A stretch of 56,394 nucleotides of DNA from positions 1-56,394 of the forward strand of contig JABLUY010000238.1 of the NCBI GenBank assembly GCA_013306675.1, written 5' to 3'. Below are positions 30,328-40,400 of the stretch, piece after piece. The number at the start of each line of letters is the position of its first letter. Positions within the stretch are counted from its first letter, which is position 1. Source of the stretch: Thraustochytrium sp. TN22 (lineage: Eukaryota; Sar; Bigyra; Thraustochytrida; Thraustochytriidae). The notes beneath the pieces are model-generated. The model did not search any database, was not told the origin of the DNA, and saw only the letters and a list, made by a program, of their open reading frames with translations. A program made the position numbers and the translations under genes.

Positions 30328-30714
30328 TTGTTTCTTTGGTCTATGCTGTCGCCTGGGGACGGCGTCTTCGCTGCTAATGATCTTGGCCGTCGGTACTTCC
30401 GGATCGAGAGGTGAAGGGCCTGCTTCGGGACGCTCGCGCCTCGTGCTCGCTGCGCTCGAGCCACGCGCCGCGGATTGCATCGAAGACCGCCGAGAGCCAG
30501 CCCTCCGCAGCGCGCGACCCGCGCCCTTTGCCTCTGCCGCCTCCAGCTCCTCCTCGGACTCGTAGCTGAAGCGGCTCGCCACGCCGCTCGAGTAGCTCAT
30601 GATGCTAAAGTTCTCCTCGCTCGCCACCGACACGCCCTCGCGCGTCTCTGGCGACGAGGACGCCCGCGACCTCGCTCTGGAGCCTCCCCGCCTGCCTCTC
30701 CCGCGCTCGTCCAT
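27220..30714 (-). CDS. membrane-anchored FAD-linked oxidase (ALO/GULO-like)
   Basis: 1164 residues from ATG 30714 (MDERGRGRRGGSRARS), the first ATG in the frame. The N-terminus is Ser/Arg-rich with a poly-Gln run (nt 30282-30333). A hydrophobic segment (about 240-264, TVYLWHFLPVIVLGLWSVAEVL) likely spans a membrane. Residues about 358-560 form a PCMH-type FAD-binding domain (APVLYPRNDSEVVDAIRSIG, VRPVGGRQSESG, GLTFLHLNKVLRPAGYHLPT, SLGGAVAGLVPGSTFGSSF). The rest resembles the sugar-lactone/alditol oxidase substrate domain and ends in DPENRFWSGKMTHFFP. A second membrane segment (about 1091-1112) is followed by a basic stop-transfer and a Ser/Asp-rich tail. The family oxidises aldonolactones or alditols, often in ascorbate synthesis; the HWGK-type end motif is not evident, so the substrate is unknown. 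The protein is about twice the usual length. Confidence 0.75.
30282..30333 (-). repeat. poly-Gln (CAA/CAG) tract in the FAD oxidase
   Basis: About 17 consecutive Gln codons, a mixture of CAA and CAG on the minus strand, in the cytosolic N-terminal region before the first membrane segment. Confidence 0.9.
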
Positions 30715-31205
30715 CGTCCGCGGCTCGCACGAGGGCGCCACGCCGAGCGTCAGCCCGCCGAGCGTCAAGATGGACCGCCTCGGGCCGTACCCACCCAGGC
30801 CCCTCTGCCAGCGAGCGCCCTGCGCCGCGCTCCGAGGCCGGACGCCGGACCCGCGGCCGTCCGCGCGGGCCGGGCCGCCCTCCGCCGCGCCGCGCCGCGC
30901 CGCGCCGCGCGAGCGTGGGGCGGATGGACTTCTGCCGCGTGGCGCCGGAGCGCGCGGCCTGCTCGAGTGCTCGGCCGCGTTACATCGCGTTGCAGATGTG
31001 CCGCATGTGCGCGAAGCGAACTCGTGCACGATGGCGAACTCGTGCACGGTGGCGCGGATCGGCGGCGGCGGCGGCGCGGAGAAGCGGCGCCAGGACGGCG
31101 CGCCCGTGCAGAACCAGAAGGCGCGCGGCGGCCGCGCGCGAGGCGGCGCGCGAGGCGGACGGCAAAGACGAGGGCGCAGGAGAAGGCGAGGGCGCCCCGG
31201 CCGCG
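30715..31205. promoter_or_regulatory. divergent upstream region (FAD oxidase / SART1)
   Basis: 491 bp between the chosen divergent ATGs. The SART1 frame is open upstream with an in-frame ATG at 30924 (MDFCRVAPERAA), which would extend the protein by 94 Arg/Ala-rich residues and shorten this region to 209 bp. The 31206 start is preferred because the SART1-type motif follows it at the expected distance. Confidence 0.45.
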
Positions 31206-33290
31206 ATGGCGGACTTCCCCAAGGCGCAGACGGTGGAGCGCGACGGCGTGGTGTCGTGCTCCGTGGAGGAGACCAACCGCGTGCGCGCGCTGCTGGGGCT
31301 CAAGCCCCTGAGGACGGCCACGCCGCGAAGGGAGGAGAGCGCGGAGAAGGGACCCGAGGGAGAAGCGATCAAGGCCGTGGTCACGGAGAAGAATGGCGAG
31401 ATCTCGTGCTCCGTGGAGGAGACCAACCGCATCAGGGCGGCGCTTGGGCTCAAGCCGCTGCGCGTGGACGCGGCGGCGGGCGAGGGGGGCAAGGGCGCAG
31501 CCGCGAGGCGAGACCGGAAGCTGGAGGAGCGCGAGCAGCGGAAGCGCGAGGAGCAGCTCGACGTCCAGGGCCGCATTGCGCACGCGCAGAAACAGCGCCA
31601 GCTGCGTGCGAAGCTGCAGGGACGCACGCTCGGCGACGAGACAGAGCGCGACGGCGAGAGCGCCGCGGACTGGCTCGCGCGGAGTGGCGGCCTCATGAAG
31701 AAGGAGCAGCAGCCGCAGCGGCGGCGCAAGGCTGCCGCCGCGCCGCGCGCGCACGCCGAGGACGACTTGGAGGGCGTCGTCGTGGCACACGACGCTTCGG
31801 ACCTCGCGGCCGAGGGCGGCGGCACCATTCTTACCCTCAAGGACTCTGCGCTTATCGACGAGGCGTCCGGCAAGCTCGCCGAGGACGAGGACGAGCTGGA
31901 GGATCACCGCCTAGCTGCCAGGGCGCGCGTCAGGGCCGCGCACGACAAACTGCGAACGAAGAAGTCCGCTCCCGGACTGAGCGGTGTCGAGGACCAGGCA
32001 TCTACAGCAGTACTGGACAAGTATGACAACCTTGACCTGGACGACAACAGCAAGCCGGAGAAGGCCCGCAGCTCGGGCCCGCGAACCGTCCTCGGCGCTG
32101 GCGGCAGGCTCGACAGCGGGGCGCTCGTCGTGCCCAAGGCGCCGGCCAAGACGGCCGCCGCCACGCCTGCAGACCTCGACGCCGTCGTGGCCGAGCGGCT
32201 GCGCGAGGTCAGAGAGCAGCAGGCCGGCTTCTCGACGTTCCAGCAGATGCAGGATTACTACACGGTGGAGGAGTACGGTGACCTCGCCTCGAAATCGCGC
32301 AAAGAGCGCAAGGCCAAGAAGGACAAGAAGGACAAGAAGAAGAAGGACAAGAAGAAGAAGAAGAAGGACAAGGACAAGGACAACAAGGCGGCCGAAAAAG
32401 GGGACAGTGACGCCGGCGACGGGGGTGGTGGCGATGATGAAGATGGTGCCTCCGCGCTCATCCGTCGCCGCCCTGTGCGTCGACCCGGGCCCAAGGTAGG
32501 CGCGGTCGAGGAGGGCGAAGACGCGTCTCTGGCTGCACTCGGCACATTTCCGGTCTTGTCCTCAAGCTCGTCTTCGTCCGCGGGCGCTGCGGTCGAGTCC
32601 GCCGAAGAGCTCGCGGCGCGCATCGTGCGCGAGCGCGAGAACGCCATGGACCTGTCCGATGGCGATGGTCGTCGGGGCGCCCACATCGAGGGCGGTGAGG
32701 ACGACGGTGACGCCTTCGTTCTCTCCAGCACGGCTGAGTTTGCCTCTCGCATCGAAGCGCAGGTCGAATCGGCGTCTGCCCCGGTGAGTCGCAAGCGGCC
32801 ACGGGCCGATTCGAATCACGTGTCGGCAGAGAGCACCAAGGCGCGCACACTCCCACGCTCGCACGACATTCTCGGCGACGGCGCCCTCATCGGCGAGGGC
32901 GACGAGGCTGGTGCCGCGCCGGGCGGTGGCGGACTCACCTCCGCGCTGCAGAGGCTCAAGGCCCGGGGCGAGCTCAACCCAAACAAGGCCGCTAACTCCG
33001 GTATCGTCATAGGCAGAGCCACTGACGCCCGCCCCATCATCGACGATGGCCCGGGCCCCAAACTCGAGTATCGCGACGAGCACGGCCGCCTCCTGACCCA
33101 AAAGGAGGCCTTTCGCCAACAGAACCTTGCCTTCCACGGCCAAACGCCTAGCTTTAGGAAGCTCGAGAAGCGCCAGCGCGAGATCGACCGCCAGGTCCGC
33201 ATGCTCAAGGCCGCCGACGGCAAGCTTGCCGCAGAGGCCATGCGCAAGCACCAAGAGGCCACCGGCCAGGCCTACGTCAAGCTAGACTAG
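31206..33290 (+). CDS. SART1: SART1/Snu66-like U4/U6.U5 tri-snRNP protein
   Basis: 694 residues from ATG 31206 (MADFPKAQTVERDGVVS). SART1 (yeast Snu66) is a component of the U4/U6.U5 tri-snRNP needed for spliceosome activation. The family signature SVEETNRVRALLGLKPLR occurs near residue 18 and a second copy near residue 68. A charged coiled coil follows (RRDRKLEEREQRKREEQLD). A Lys/Asp-rich run (about 375-400) looks like a nuclear localisation region. The C-terminal part has LEYRDEHGRLLTQKEAFRQQ and FHGQTPSFRKLEKRQRE, matching the conserved SART1 end. Length is somewhat shorter than human (800). Its presence implies active splicing even though no introns are obvious in this window. Confidence 0.9.
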   Translation: MADFPKAQTVERDGVVSCSVEETNRVRALLGLKPLRTATPRREESAEKGPEGEAIKAVVTEKNGEISCSVEETNRIRAALGLKPLRVDAAAGEGGKGAAARRDRKLEEREQRKREEQLDVQGRIAHAQKQRQLRAKLQGRTLGDETERDGESAADWLARSGGLMKKEQQPQRRRKAAAAPRAHAEDDLEGVVVAHDASDLAAEGGGTILTLKDSALIDEASGKLAEDEDELEDHRLAARARVRAAHDKLRTKKSAPGLSGVEDQASTAVLDKYDNLDLDDNSKPEKARSSGPRTVLGAGGRLDSGALVVPKAPAKTAAATPADLDAVVAERLREVREQQAGFSTFQQMQDYYTVEEYGDLASKSRKERKAKKDKKDKKKKDKKKKKKDKDKDNKAAEKGDSDAGDGGGGDDEDGASALIRRRPVRRPGPKVGAVEEGEDASLAALGTFPVLSSSSSSSAGAAVESAEELAARIVRERENAMDLSDGDGRRGAHIEGGEDDGDAFVLSSTAEFASRIEAQVESASAPVSRKRPRADSNHVSAESTKARTLPRSHDILGDGALIGEGDEAGAAPGGGGLTSALQRLKARGELNPNKAANSGIVIGRATDARPIIDDGPGPKLEYRDEHGRLLTQKEAFRQQNLAFHGQTPSFRKLEKRQREIDRQVRMLKAADGKLAAEAMRKHQEATGQAYVKLD
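31254..31463 (+). repeat. duplicated SART1 signature motif (150-bp spacing)
   Basis: Two copies of the SCSVEETNR-R-LGLKPLR motif begin at 31254 and 31404. Their first 27 bases are identical, and the rest differ mostly by synonymous or conservative changes. This indicates an internal tandem duplication of about 150 bp at the start of the gene. Confidence 0.85.
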
Positions 33291-34200
33291 CGCTAATGAA
33301 GGACTTACATTCAGATTGAAATGCGCTGCGCACTCTAGCCTGACTCACATTTCCGAACCTTCTTTTTTCTTGGTTCTCAAGGTGGCGAGTGATTGCTTGA
33401 TGGCGCAACCACCGAGCTGATGATTCGGGGGGCGGGTTACACCAGGAAGCTCAGTGGGACGAGGAGGTGTTGCGAGAGACAAGAAGTACTGCATGCAGGC
33501 TGCGTCGCACGCAAAAGGACAGGGAAATGCGAGACGAGACAGCAGTGGCACTCAGACAAGGACCGGGGCGGCTTGCCATGACGGAAAAGTCTTGGCGAAG
33601 TCACCTCATCTGTGTCACATGGAGAGAAAAGATAATCCATTGATCAGCACGGCGTTTGGGCACAGGCTGCGTCCCGGGCGAATATGATGGCCTCAATCAT
33701 GTCTGCCCGTGACGTGGCGAAGCCTGGAGTCGATTTAACTTGGACGATTTGGGAGCGGGCCGTGAGTTTTAAAAATTAATTGTCGCAGTCGCCAGAGCTC
33801 GAGGCGGACCCCTCAAAGATGGCCGAGAGGGACTCCCGTGAGGCGCTGGTGTTGACTCGTCGCTCACGGTTTTCCTTGGACCGCGCGACGCGAACCCAGA
33901 CAAAATTCTAATACCTTCTTGTGAGAGCCGTGCGCGGCGAGATGGATGGTGCGCGCTGCTTTAAACTTGACTGCGTATAGTGGAGAGCACACAGATGGCG
34001 AGGAGGTAGTGCACCAAAGCTGGCATAGCTGGCGATTCCTGCGAACGGCCGGAAGTCTCCGGTGCGTCCCAGACGCTCTTCCATTCCACCCAATATGAAT
34101 GAGTGCTGGTATTTAAACTAGTCTCGCTGGCAGGGCCGCGGCGTAAAGATCGCACACTGACTGAGAGTGGCATTTGATTTTGTAGTACGTACACTCAGGT
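33291..34200. other. gene-free region 3' of SART1
   Basis: No frame longer than about 77 codons and no domain. The base composition is less GC-rich than the neighbouring genes. I see nothing further in it. Confidence 0.5.
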
Positions 34201-34334
34201 CAGGCGGTCATAGGGCCGCCCCCATCCGTCCCTTGCCCTTCAATCTTGGCCAAGTCGTGGTTTTGTAGTAGTCGGTGAGCACCTCGCCAGTGGCGTCGTG
34301 CACAATGCCGTCCTTGCCACCGTACTTGACCTTT
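34201..34334 (-). pseudogene. decayed coding fragment, inverted copy A
   Basis: On the minus strand this reads KVKYGGKDGIVHDATGEV and then LTDYYKTTTWPRLKGKGR before a stop. It aligns without gaps to 35724-35857 on the plus strand, about 101 of 134 bases identical by hand count, and both copies translate in the same frame to a similar peptide. The parent gene or element is unknown. Its upstream end abuts the AT-rich island. Confidence 0.6.
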
Positions 34335-34335
34335 A

Positions 34336-34535
34336 GAGTCAGATTTTTTTAGCTGTCAATTGCAACACATGAAAAAGAACACTCAAATTTATTATAAATT
34401 AAGAATTTATATACCAAATATACAATTTTAATTTATTTCAAAAATATTTTCCTCATGGACATTTAAGACCACACTCTTTGCATTTAGTTTTCAAAATTTT
34501 ACTTAGAAATTTTGATTAAATCTTTTTTTTGACTC
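34336..34535. other. AT-rich island bounded by GAGTCA / TGACTC
   Basis: About 188 bp (34342-34529) of very AT-rich sequence with TTTATT/AATTTT words in an otherwise very GC-rich window. It starts right after GAGTCA (34336-34341) and ends right before TGACTC (34530-34535), an inverted six-base pair of borders. No gene is visible. It could be an insertion of organellar origin, a MITE-like remnant, or an AT-rich functional element such as a replication origin or matrix-attachment site. Confidence 0.6.
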
Positions 34536-35723
34536 CGTGGATGGTTGTTGCAAAGGTGATACACAATAATCAAGTACGAGCGGGCATTTCAGCCCCTCTC
34601 AAAGCTTCTACGCCGAGAGCAAGCCATCTCAGGACCGCTGGCACCTCCCAGCAGCTTTCCCCATCGAGTGGATCATCTCTGGAACCTCCCGGCGACATCT
34701 AGCTCAGCTCTCAGCAGCAGCGGTGACTTCGGCTCCCCGCTCTGGCCGAGCTACCCCATCGCCGTCCACTACACCAGCGTGGACACCGCCTCGCAGGCTG
34801 CGCCCCTCAACAGGCGCAGAGTGGACGCGCACGCGAGCCAGCCGCGACCCGCTAATGTCTTAGCAGTCCGCCGCCGCCGTCGTCGAGGCGCGAGAGGGAA
34901 GCAAAGCCGCCAGCGTAACCGCACGATGAGGCGCCTCTGGCGCCAGGTGGGCGACATCACCTCCCAGGAGTACCCCTCGGTCATCACGCCCTCCTCCAGC
35001 CACAGCAGCAACATGGGCAGCAACTTTTTTGCTCCGCCGCTGTCAAGCTCCTGGCCGACCTGGGCGCCTCCTGGAATCTGAGGGTGCCGCTGGTGTGTGC
35101 TGGTAGATCAACTCTCAAGGCTCTTACGGCAAAGAGCGTACAGGCAAATCCGCGCCCCGAGGCGACGAGAACGAGGCAACCTCCGCCCGGGACGCAGCCT
35201 GCACCACGTCGCTGCGCGAAACGCCGCATTGACGTGCACCGCCTCCTCACAGATGAGCGACTTCGCTTCGACGATTCCGACCAAGGCAAGCCGCCCCTCT
35301 ACTGCTCTCTGCGCAAGCAGCAGAGGCAGAGGGTACAGATTCCTGTGACTTCTTCTCTCATTCTTTCTGCAAGCCTGCCGCAGCGCCGCCCTCACTACCT
35401 CCTCTGAGGGCCGCGCCGCTGGCCAAATGCCGACGGCAAGCAATCCCTCAACTAGCTGCACAGACAAAGTCTCTCCGTGTGCTGAGCAAGCTCAACAACT
35501 AGCAGATAAGTTCATCGTTTGTTTCTCGCCATTGCCGCAGGCCGTCGACCACGGGTCGACGGCCCTCGCGAAGTGATCTGCGAGCGCCGCCAGCTCGGAC
35601 GCGAGCAAGGCCGCCTTCGCGCCGCTGCACCGCCTCGTCGGCTACGAGGTGAGCTGCACGGCTGCGTCCTCGCAGTCAGATTGCGCGCCACATCGAGGGA
35701 TTGTGGCCGCCCGTATCAAGGAA
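34536..35723. other. gene-free relic region
   Basis: A 138-codon open stretch (34668-35081) and others here have broken, low-information translations with Arg-rich and Ser-rich patches, which look like decayed coding sequence rather than a gene. I recognise no domain. Confidence 0.4.
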
Positions 35724-35857
35724 AAAGGCCAAGTACGGCCGCTAGGATGGTGTTGAGCACGACGCTGCTGACGAGGGGCTCACCAGCTGCTACAGTACCG
35801 CGGCCTGGCCAAAGCTGAAGGAAGAAGGACCGACAGGGCCGGCCCTTCGACCGCCTG
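35724..35857 (+). pseudogene. decayed coding fragment, copy B
   Basis: The plus-strand counterpart of 34201-34334. It reads KAKYGR, a stop codon, then DGVEHDAADEGLTSCYSTAA and WPKLKEEGPTGPALRPPDR. The internal stop shows decay. The reading frame is conserved with copy A over all 134 bases. A shorter match to its end lies at about 36238-36272. Confidence 0.6.
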
Positions 35858-37422
35858 ATCGTGGCGTATGTCCGGGACAGCCATGACCGGCCGGCCGAGC
35901 CCTATGACCCGGTCGCCTGGCCGACCCCCGCCGCGACGGTGAGGGCGTCAGCGGCTACCGGCTCTGACTCCTTCTTTGGCCAGCGCTACGAGCGAGGGTT
36001 GTCAGCAGACAAAGATTGTTGTCTCCCCGTCGTGCCACGCAAGCCTGTAAGTTCTAGCCGAGCAGGAGGCGCGGGGTTGGGCTGTCGTGGGCAAGCAAGC
36101 CCGAGCCCCCTGAGTGAGCGGTCTGACAGCAAGGCAGCCGTGGCGTACCGTGCACGCCGCCACCGGCGAGATGCTCGCCAGCTGCGCGTCATTGTGACTT
36201 GGCGCACGATGCACTGGATGAGGAGGTCAGAGACGACCGTGACCGGCCGGTCCCACGACCGCCTGCTCTGTGTAGGGTTCAGGACATCAAACCGACATCC
36301 GCGGTGACGATGGCGACATCTGTGACTGCCAAGGAAGTTCCAAGGAATTCGAGGATTCGTCACTGCGCAGACTCTCTTAGGCCCGTCGGCAGACCAGGAA
36401 TGAAAGAAATGCTCAGTCTCGTGCTGTGGGTATTTATGGCCTGTGCCGCTGAGGGCCTGTGGCTGACTGCTTCCTCTGCCGAGGAGAGAGAGCCAAGGCT
36501 TCTGGCTGGCAAACAGGGACTCGGTTGATGATCTGCTTGGCGCGGCGCAGCCTGATGGGCTGGACCGCCTCGGTCAAGTAGTCGGCGCACTGCCTGCGCC
36601 TACTCTTTAATGACGTGGGATCCGCCTGGCTGAGTGAGGCCTGTACTGGCACCGCCAGAAGTGAGCGCACTTCGAGATTGCATCGCCTTGTCTCCACATC
36701 TCTGGCCGACTTACAACGCTCTGGGCAGCCGTGGGCGAGCCCGGGCCCCTTGAGCGAGCAGTCGCGACTGACACTGGGAGTCAGCCTCAGACAATCAATC
36801 ATCAATCGAGCCTCAATAAGAGAGACCCTGACGTGTGAGTCGAGCGAGTATCACGGTCGAATGAACGACCAAGTAAGCTAGCTTTGCTGTGACACGGACT
36901 CGGTTGAGCCGTAACGTAGGTCCGGGGCCTGGAGTGCCGCAGATTGCTCTTTCCTCGCTTTGAGTTCATCTATGGCCAAGGCAAACTCTCGTCATGCCCC
37001 TCGGCTCGTCTTTGCCACATGTCTCGAGTGCCATATAAGAAGACCTGGCTGTTCTCGACGGCTGATGGCATCGAGCTCGCTCGCTCTGTTTTGACACAAA
37101 GGGTATCTATCTGTTCATGCTCTTCGTTGTCTGCGAGCTCAGCTCTTCGTTGGTGCCTGTCCCGCGCGTGGAGCTACGGAAGCGCCTTTTCTTCTAGTCG
37201 GTGCGCGCTCTCTCTCTCTCTCTCCCTCTTCCTTCTTGTGATCCTCACTCTCACTTTTCTTTTTAAAAAGTCACTCTCTTCTCCGGGTTAGGCTCTTTGG
37301 CTTCGTGCTTCTTCTTCGTATCGCGTCATGAGACCATGTCACATCTACGAGTCGATTTAGTTACATAACTGCGAGGCTGTGCTGGGCGGCAGCACGCCTC
37401 TCTTCAAGTGTTGTTGGTACTC
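35858..37422. other. relic region with a diverged local duplication
   Basis: Segments at about 36080-36130 and 36720-36770 share a diverged stretch (around GTGGGC, AAGCCCG/GAGCCCG, CCCC-TGAG-GAGC), suggesting an old direct duplication. A (CT)n tract lies at 37207-37226. No intact gene was recognised; the longest frames are about 110-150 codons with no domain. Confidence 0.4.
37207..37226 (+). repeat. (CT)n microsatellite
   Basis: About ten CT dinucleotides, followed by a T-rich segment, 200 bp beyond the 3' end of the minus-strand membrane-protein gene. Confidence 0.85.
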
Positions 37423-40400
37423 TTACACAGGCATCATCGTGGTGGTCTTGTCCCTCTCCATGCGGTCGTCGCTTGCAACCTCGTCGAGGTCTGCGTGGGC
37501 GTCGCGCGTGAGGGTGCCAGCCGAGTGGCTGGATGCCGCGCCGCGGGCGAAGCGTTCTCTCGCGCGAGGTGGCGCTTCGACGGTGGCGCCGGGAGAGCGC
37601 GCTTCGTAGTCTGGCAAGGCGTCGAAGGCGGCCGGCTGCGAGGCACTGCGCGTGAAGGTGAACTTATGGCTGCGCCTCCTCGCACGAGCATCGGGAAGCT
37701 GTTGCGAGTGCTGATGCAAGGGGTGTTGCTGCTGGTTGTGGTGGTACTGGTGCTCGGCGGAGCCGTGGTGCGAGGGCAGACGGAAACCGGTGCGGCGCGT
37801 AAAGTTGGCGGCGAGGCTGCGCCGCCGCGAACGCCAGCCGGACGCGGTCACGGTCGGGTCCTCTTCCTGAGACGTGATCGCGTCATCGCCGGGCGGCGCG
37901 ACGCCACCGGCCTCGCCGCGCTGGAGCTCGTCGACCTGCTCCATGAAGGAGTTGTCGGCGCGCTGCAGGACGTAATAGGCATTCTCGTCGACGCTCTCCT
38001 GTCGAAAGGTGTAGGACTTGCGCGTGCAACACGCGCCGCGGTAGCACAGGTACACGACGCAGCCCTCTGCGCGGTGCTTGTGCGTGGTCTCGCCGGAGGC
38101 ATAGCTCTGCTCGTTGCGGCCGTCTGCCACGAGGCCAAAGTGGCGGTGATAGGTCTCGGAAAAGTAGTACAGGTAGGGGATGTTGAGGAAGGCGACGAGG
38201 AGGCCCATGATGATGCCAGGCTCGCGACTAAGCTCGATGCAAATGGCCAGCGAGAGGCCGTCCTCCTCGTAGGCGGCGCAGTCCTCGAAGAGGTCCTCGT
38301 CGTCCCAGATGCCGGGAACGCCGTGCATGCCACTGCGCTCCATCATGGCCAGCATTATGGCGCCCGCATCGTAGGAGAAGATGATGAGAACCATCATGGC
38401 GACCTCAAATGCGGCGAATACGGAAACCAGGTTGGAGGCGTGACACATGGCGCGCAGCGCGCGCTTGCCGAGGTAGGCCTTGACTGGGAAAAAGGCAGAG
38501 ACAACGGAGACCAGGTGCAGAACGATGGGCAGCGCGAAGAGCAGCGCGAAATAAGTAATGACCAGAAAGATGACGCCAGCGATCCAGGACACTTCCACGC
38601 CGTGAAGGTTAGACAGCAGCCGCGTGCCAATGTCAGTGAGCGAGAGGCCAATGTTCTGCCGAGGCGGGTTGGTCGTGGCGCCATCGAGGTTGAAGACGTT
38701 GGTCTGGCTCACGACCGGCACAACGTAGGTGGCGAAGCCGAGCGCCGAGATGATCAACGCGTACATGACGCCCACGGCGACGCCGAAGCGAGAGCAGGCG
38801 AAGCGGTAGCTGCCCCGGATGAACTCCATGTCTGTGGACAAGGTGCCAAAGGTGCTACCGCCACGCGCGGTATCGGTGAGCTGCCATCCTTGCTTCTTTT
38901 GGCGGCGGTCGTGCGCGCTGGCCCGCGACCTGCGTGGGCGCGCGGAGGCGTAGCGCCCGCGGGGTTTGGGTGGCAGGGAGTCTTCAAACGCCAGGGGCGA
39001 GTCGGGGGGCGCCACGGGCGGCAAATGCTGTGCTGCCGCCGCACCCTGGATGCCCTCGCCGTCGGGGAAGGTATGGCCGGAGTGGCCGGCACCGCTGCCG
39101 CCATTGCTGCTCGTGTGACTGCTAAAGCTGCTGCCGCTGCTGCTCGGGTAATGCTGTTGCGGCTGCGCCGCCGGCGAGCGGGCCCCGCCTGGGGCCCCGC
39201 CTGAGGGCGCTGCCATGCCGGCGCGGTCTTCGGGCGGCGAGGAGGCCTCCGCGCGACGGGGTTCGCCGTGCTCCTCATGCCTCTGTGTCATCTCATCGAG
39301 CCAGGATGTCCCTCCCGAGAGCAAGGGCGCGCGCACATCGAGGAGCGCCGTGACACAGCAAAGCGAGCGGCAAAAGATGCTGGCATTGCCAAAGTACCAC
39401 TTGAGCTTGAGTGGGACAGACTCGCGCTCGAGCGTCCAGGTGAGCAGGTAGACAGCGTTGTAGTGCAGCACGTAGATCCACTCGGCGAGCACGAGGAGCA
39501 AAATGATGGCAGCCAAATTGACGAAGACGGCCCAGCCGGGCTCACCCCGGATGCCGCGGTCCTTGCCATCGCTGTCGCGAAAGTCGACCTGGAGAAAGGA
39601 GTCCAGGTAGATGATAAAGAAGAAGAAGAAGAGGCAGACGGTGCCGAGGCGCGAGACCCAGCGCAAGATGCGCGAGCGCACGCGCACTTGCAGCTCGCCG
39701 TACCAGACGAGGAACATGAGCCCAACGATGACAACAGGCCACGCAAGCGAGCACACGACGATGAAGATGGCGGAAGAGTAGCCGCCGTAGGCCCAGATGA
39801 CCTGGATTAGAGTGTAGAGCGAGTACGAGCCGACAACGACAAAGTCGTCAGACTCGTCTGCGCGGATGCCCCGCACGTTGCTCCACACGATGAAGGCCTC
39901 TGCGAGCACCCCGCACGCAAGCAGCACCGCATAGACGGTGAGCGCCGCCGTCACCACCACCGAGAGCCACGTCGGGTACGACATGAAGAGGCGCTCCTTG
40001 GTCATGGAGATGCGGTCCGTCACGTGAGGGCTCAGCTTGCCCACCTCTTCGATGCCGCTCGTGTGCTCGGGACCCCCCCTGCCGTGAAGAAAACCCTTGG
40101 ACCGCGTCGACACGCCGCCGCCATCGCCTCGGCCCGTGCCGTTAAGCTCGGAGCGCAGCAGCTCGGCTTCGTCCGCCTCGTCGCTGTCGTCGTGCGTCTT
40201 ACTCGCCGAGGACGCTGCCCCGCCGTTGGTGGTGCCGCCTTGGCCAGCCTCGATGTCGTCGGCATCACCCCCCTCGTGCTCTTCCTGCCTGCGGCCCCCA
40301 AAGCGGCCTGCCACGGAGGTTGTAAGCCTGTCAAGCGCGTTGGAAACGCCGCTCCATGAGAGTGCCGATGGCGAGGGGGGCGTAGGCGCGCGGTTTTCTG

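Noticed and set aside
36434-36805. A 123-codon minus-strand frame in the relic region
   Set aside because: It reads partly like protein (ADYLTEAVQPIRLRRAK) but has no start context, no domain and overlaps diverged repeats; kept only as part of the relic region.
37408-39204. A 598-codon plus-strand frame opposite the PqiA-like gene
   Set aside because: Same cause; the minus strand has coherent membrane segments while this frame has none.
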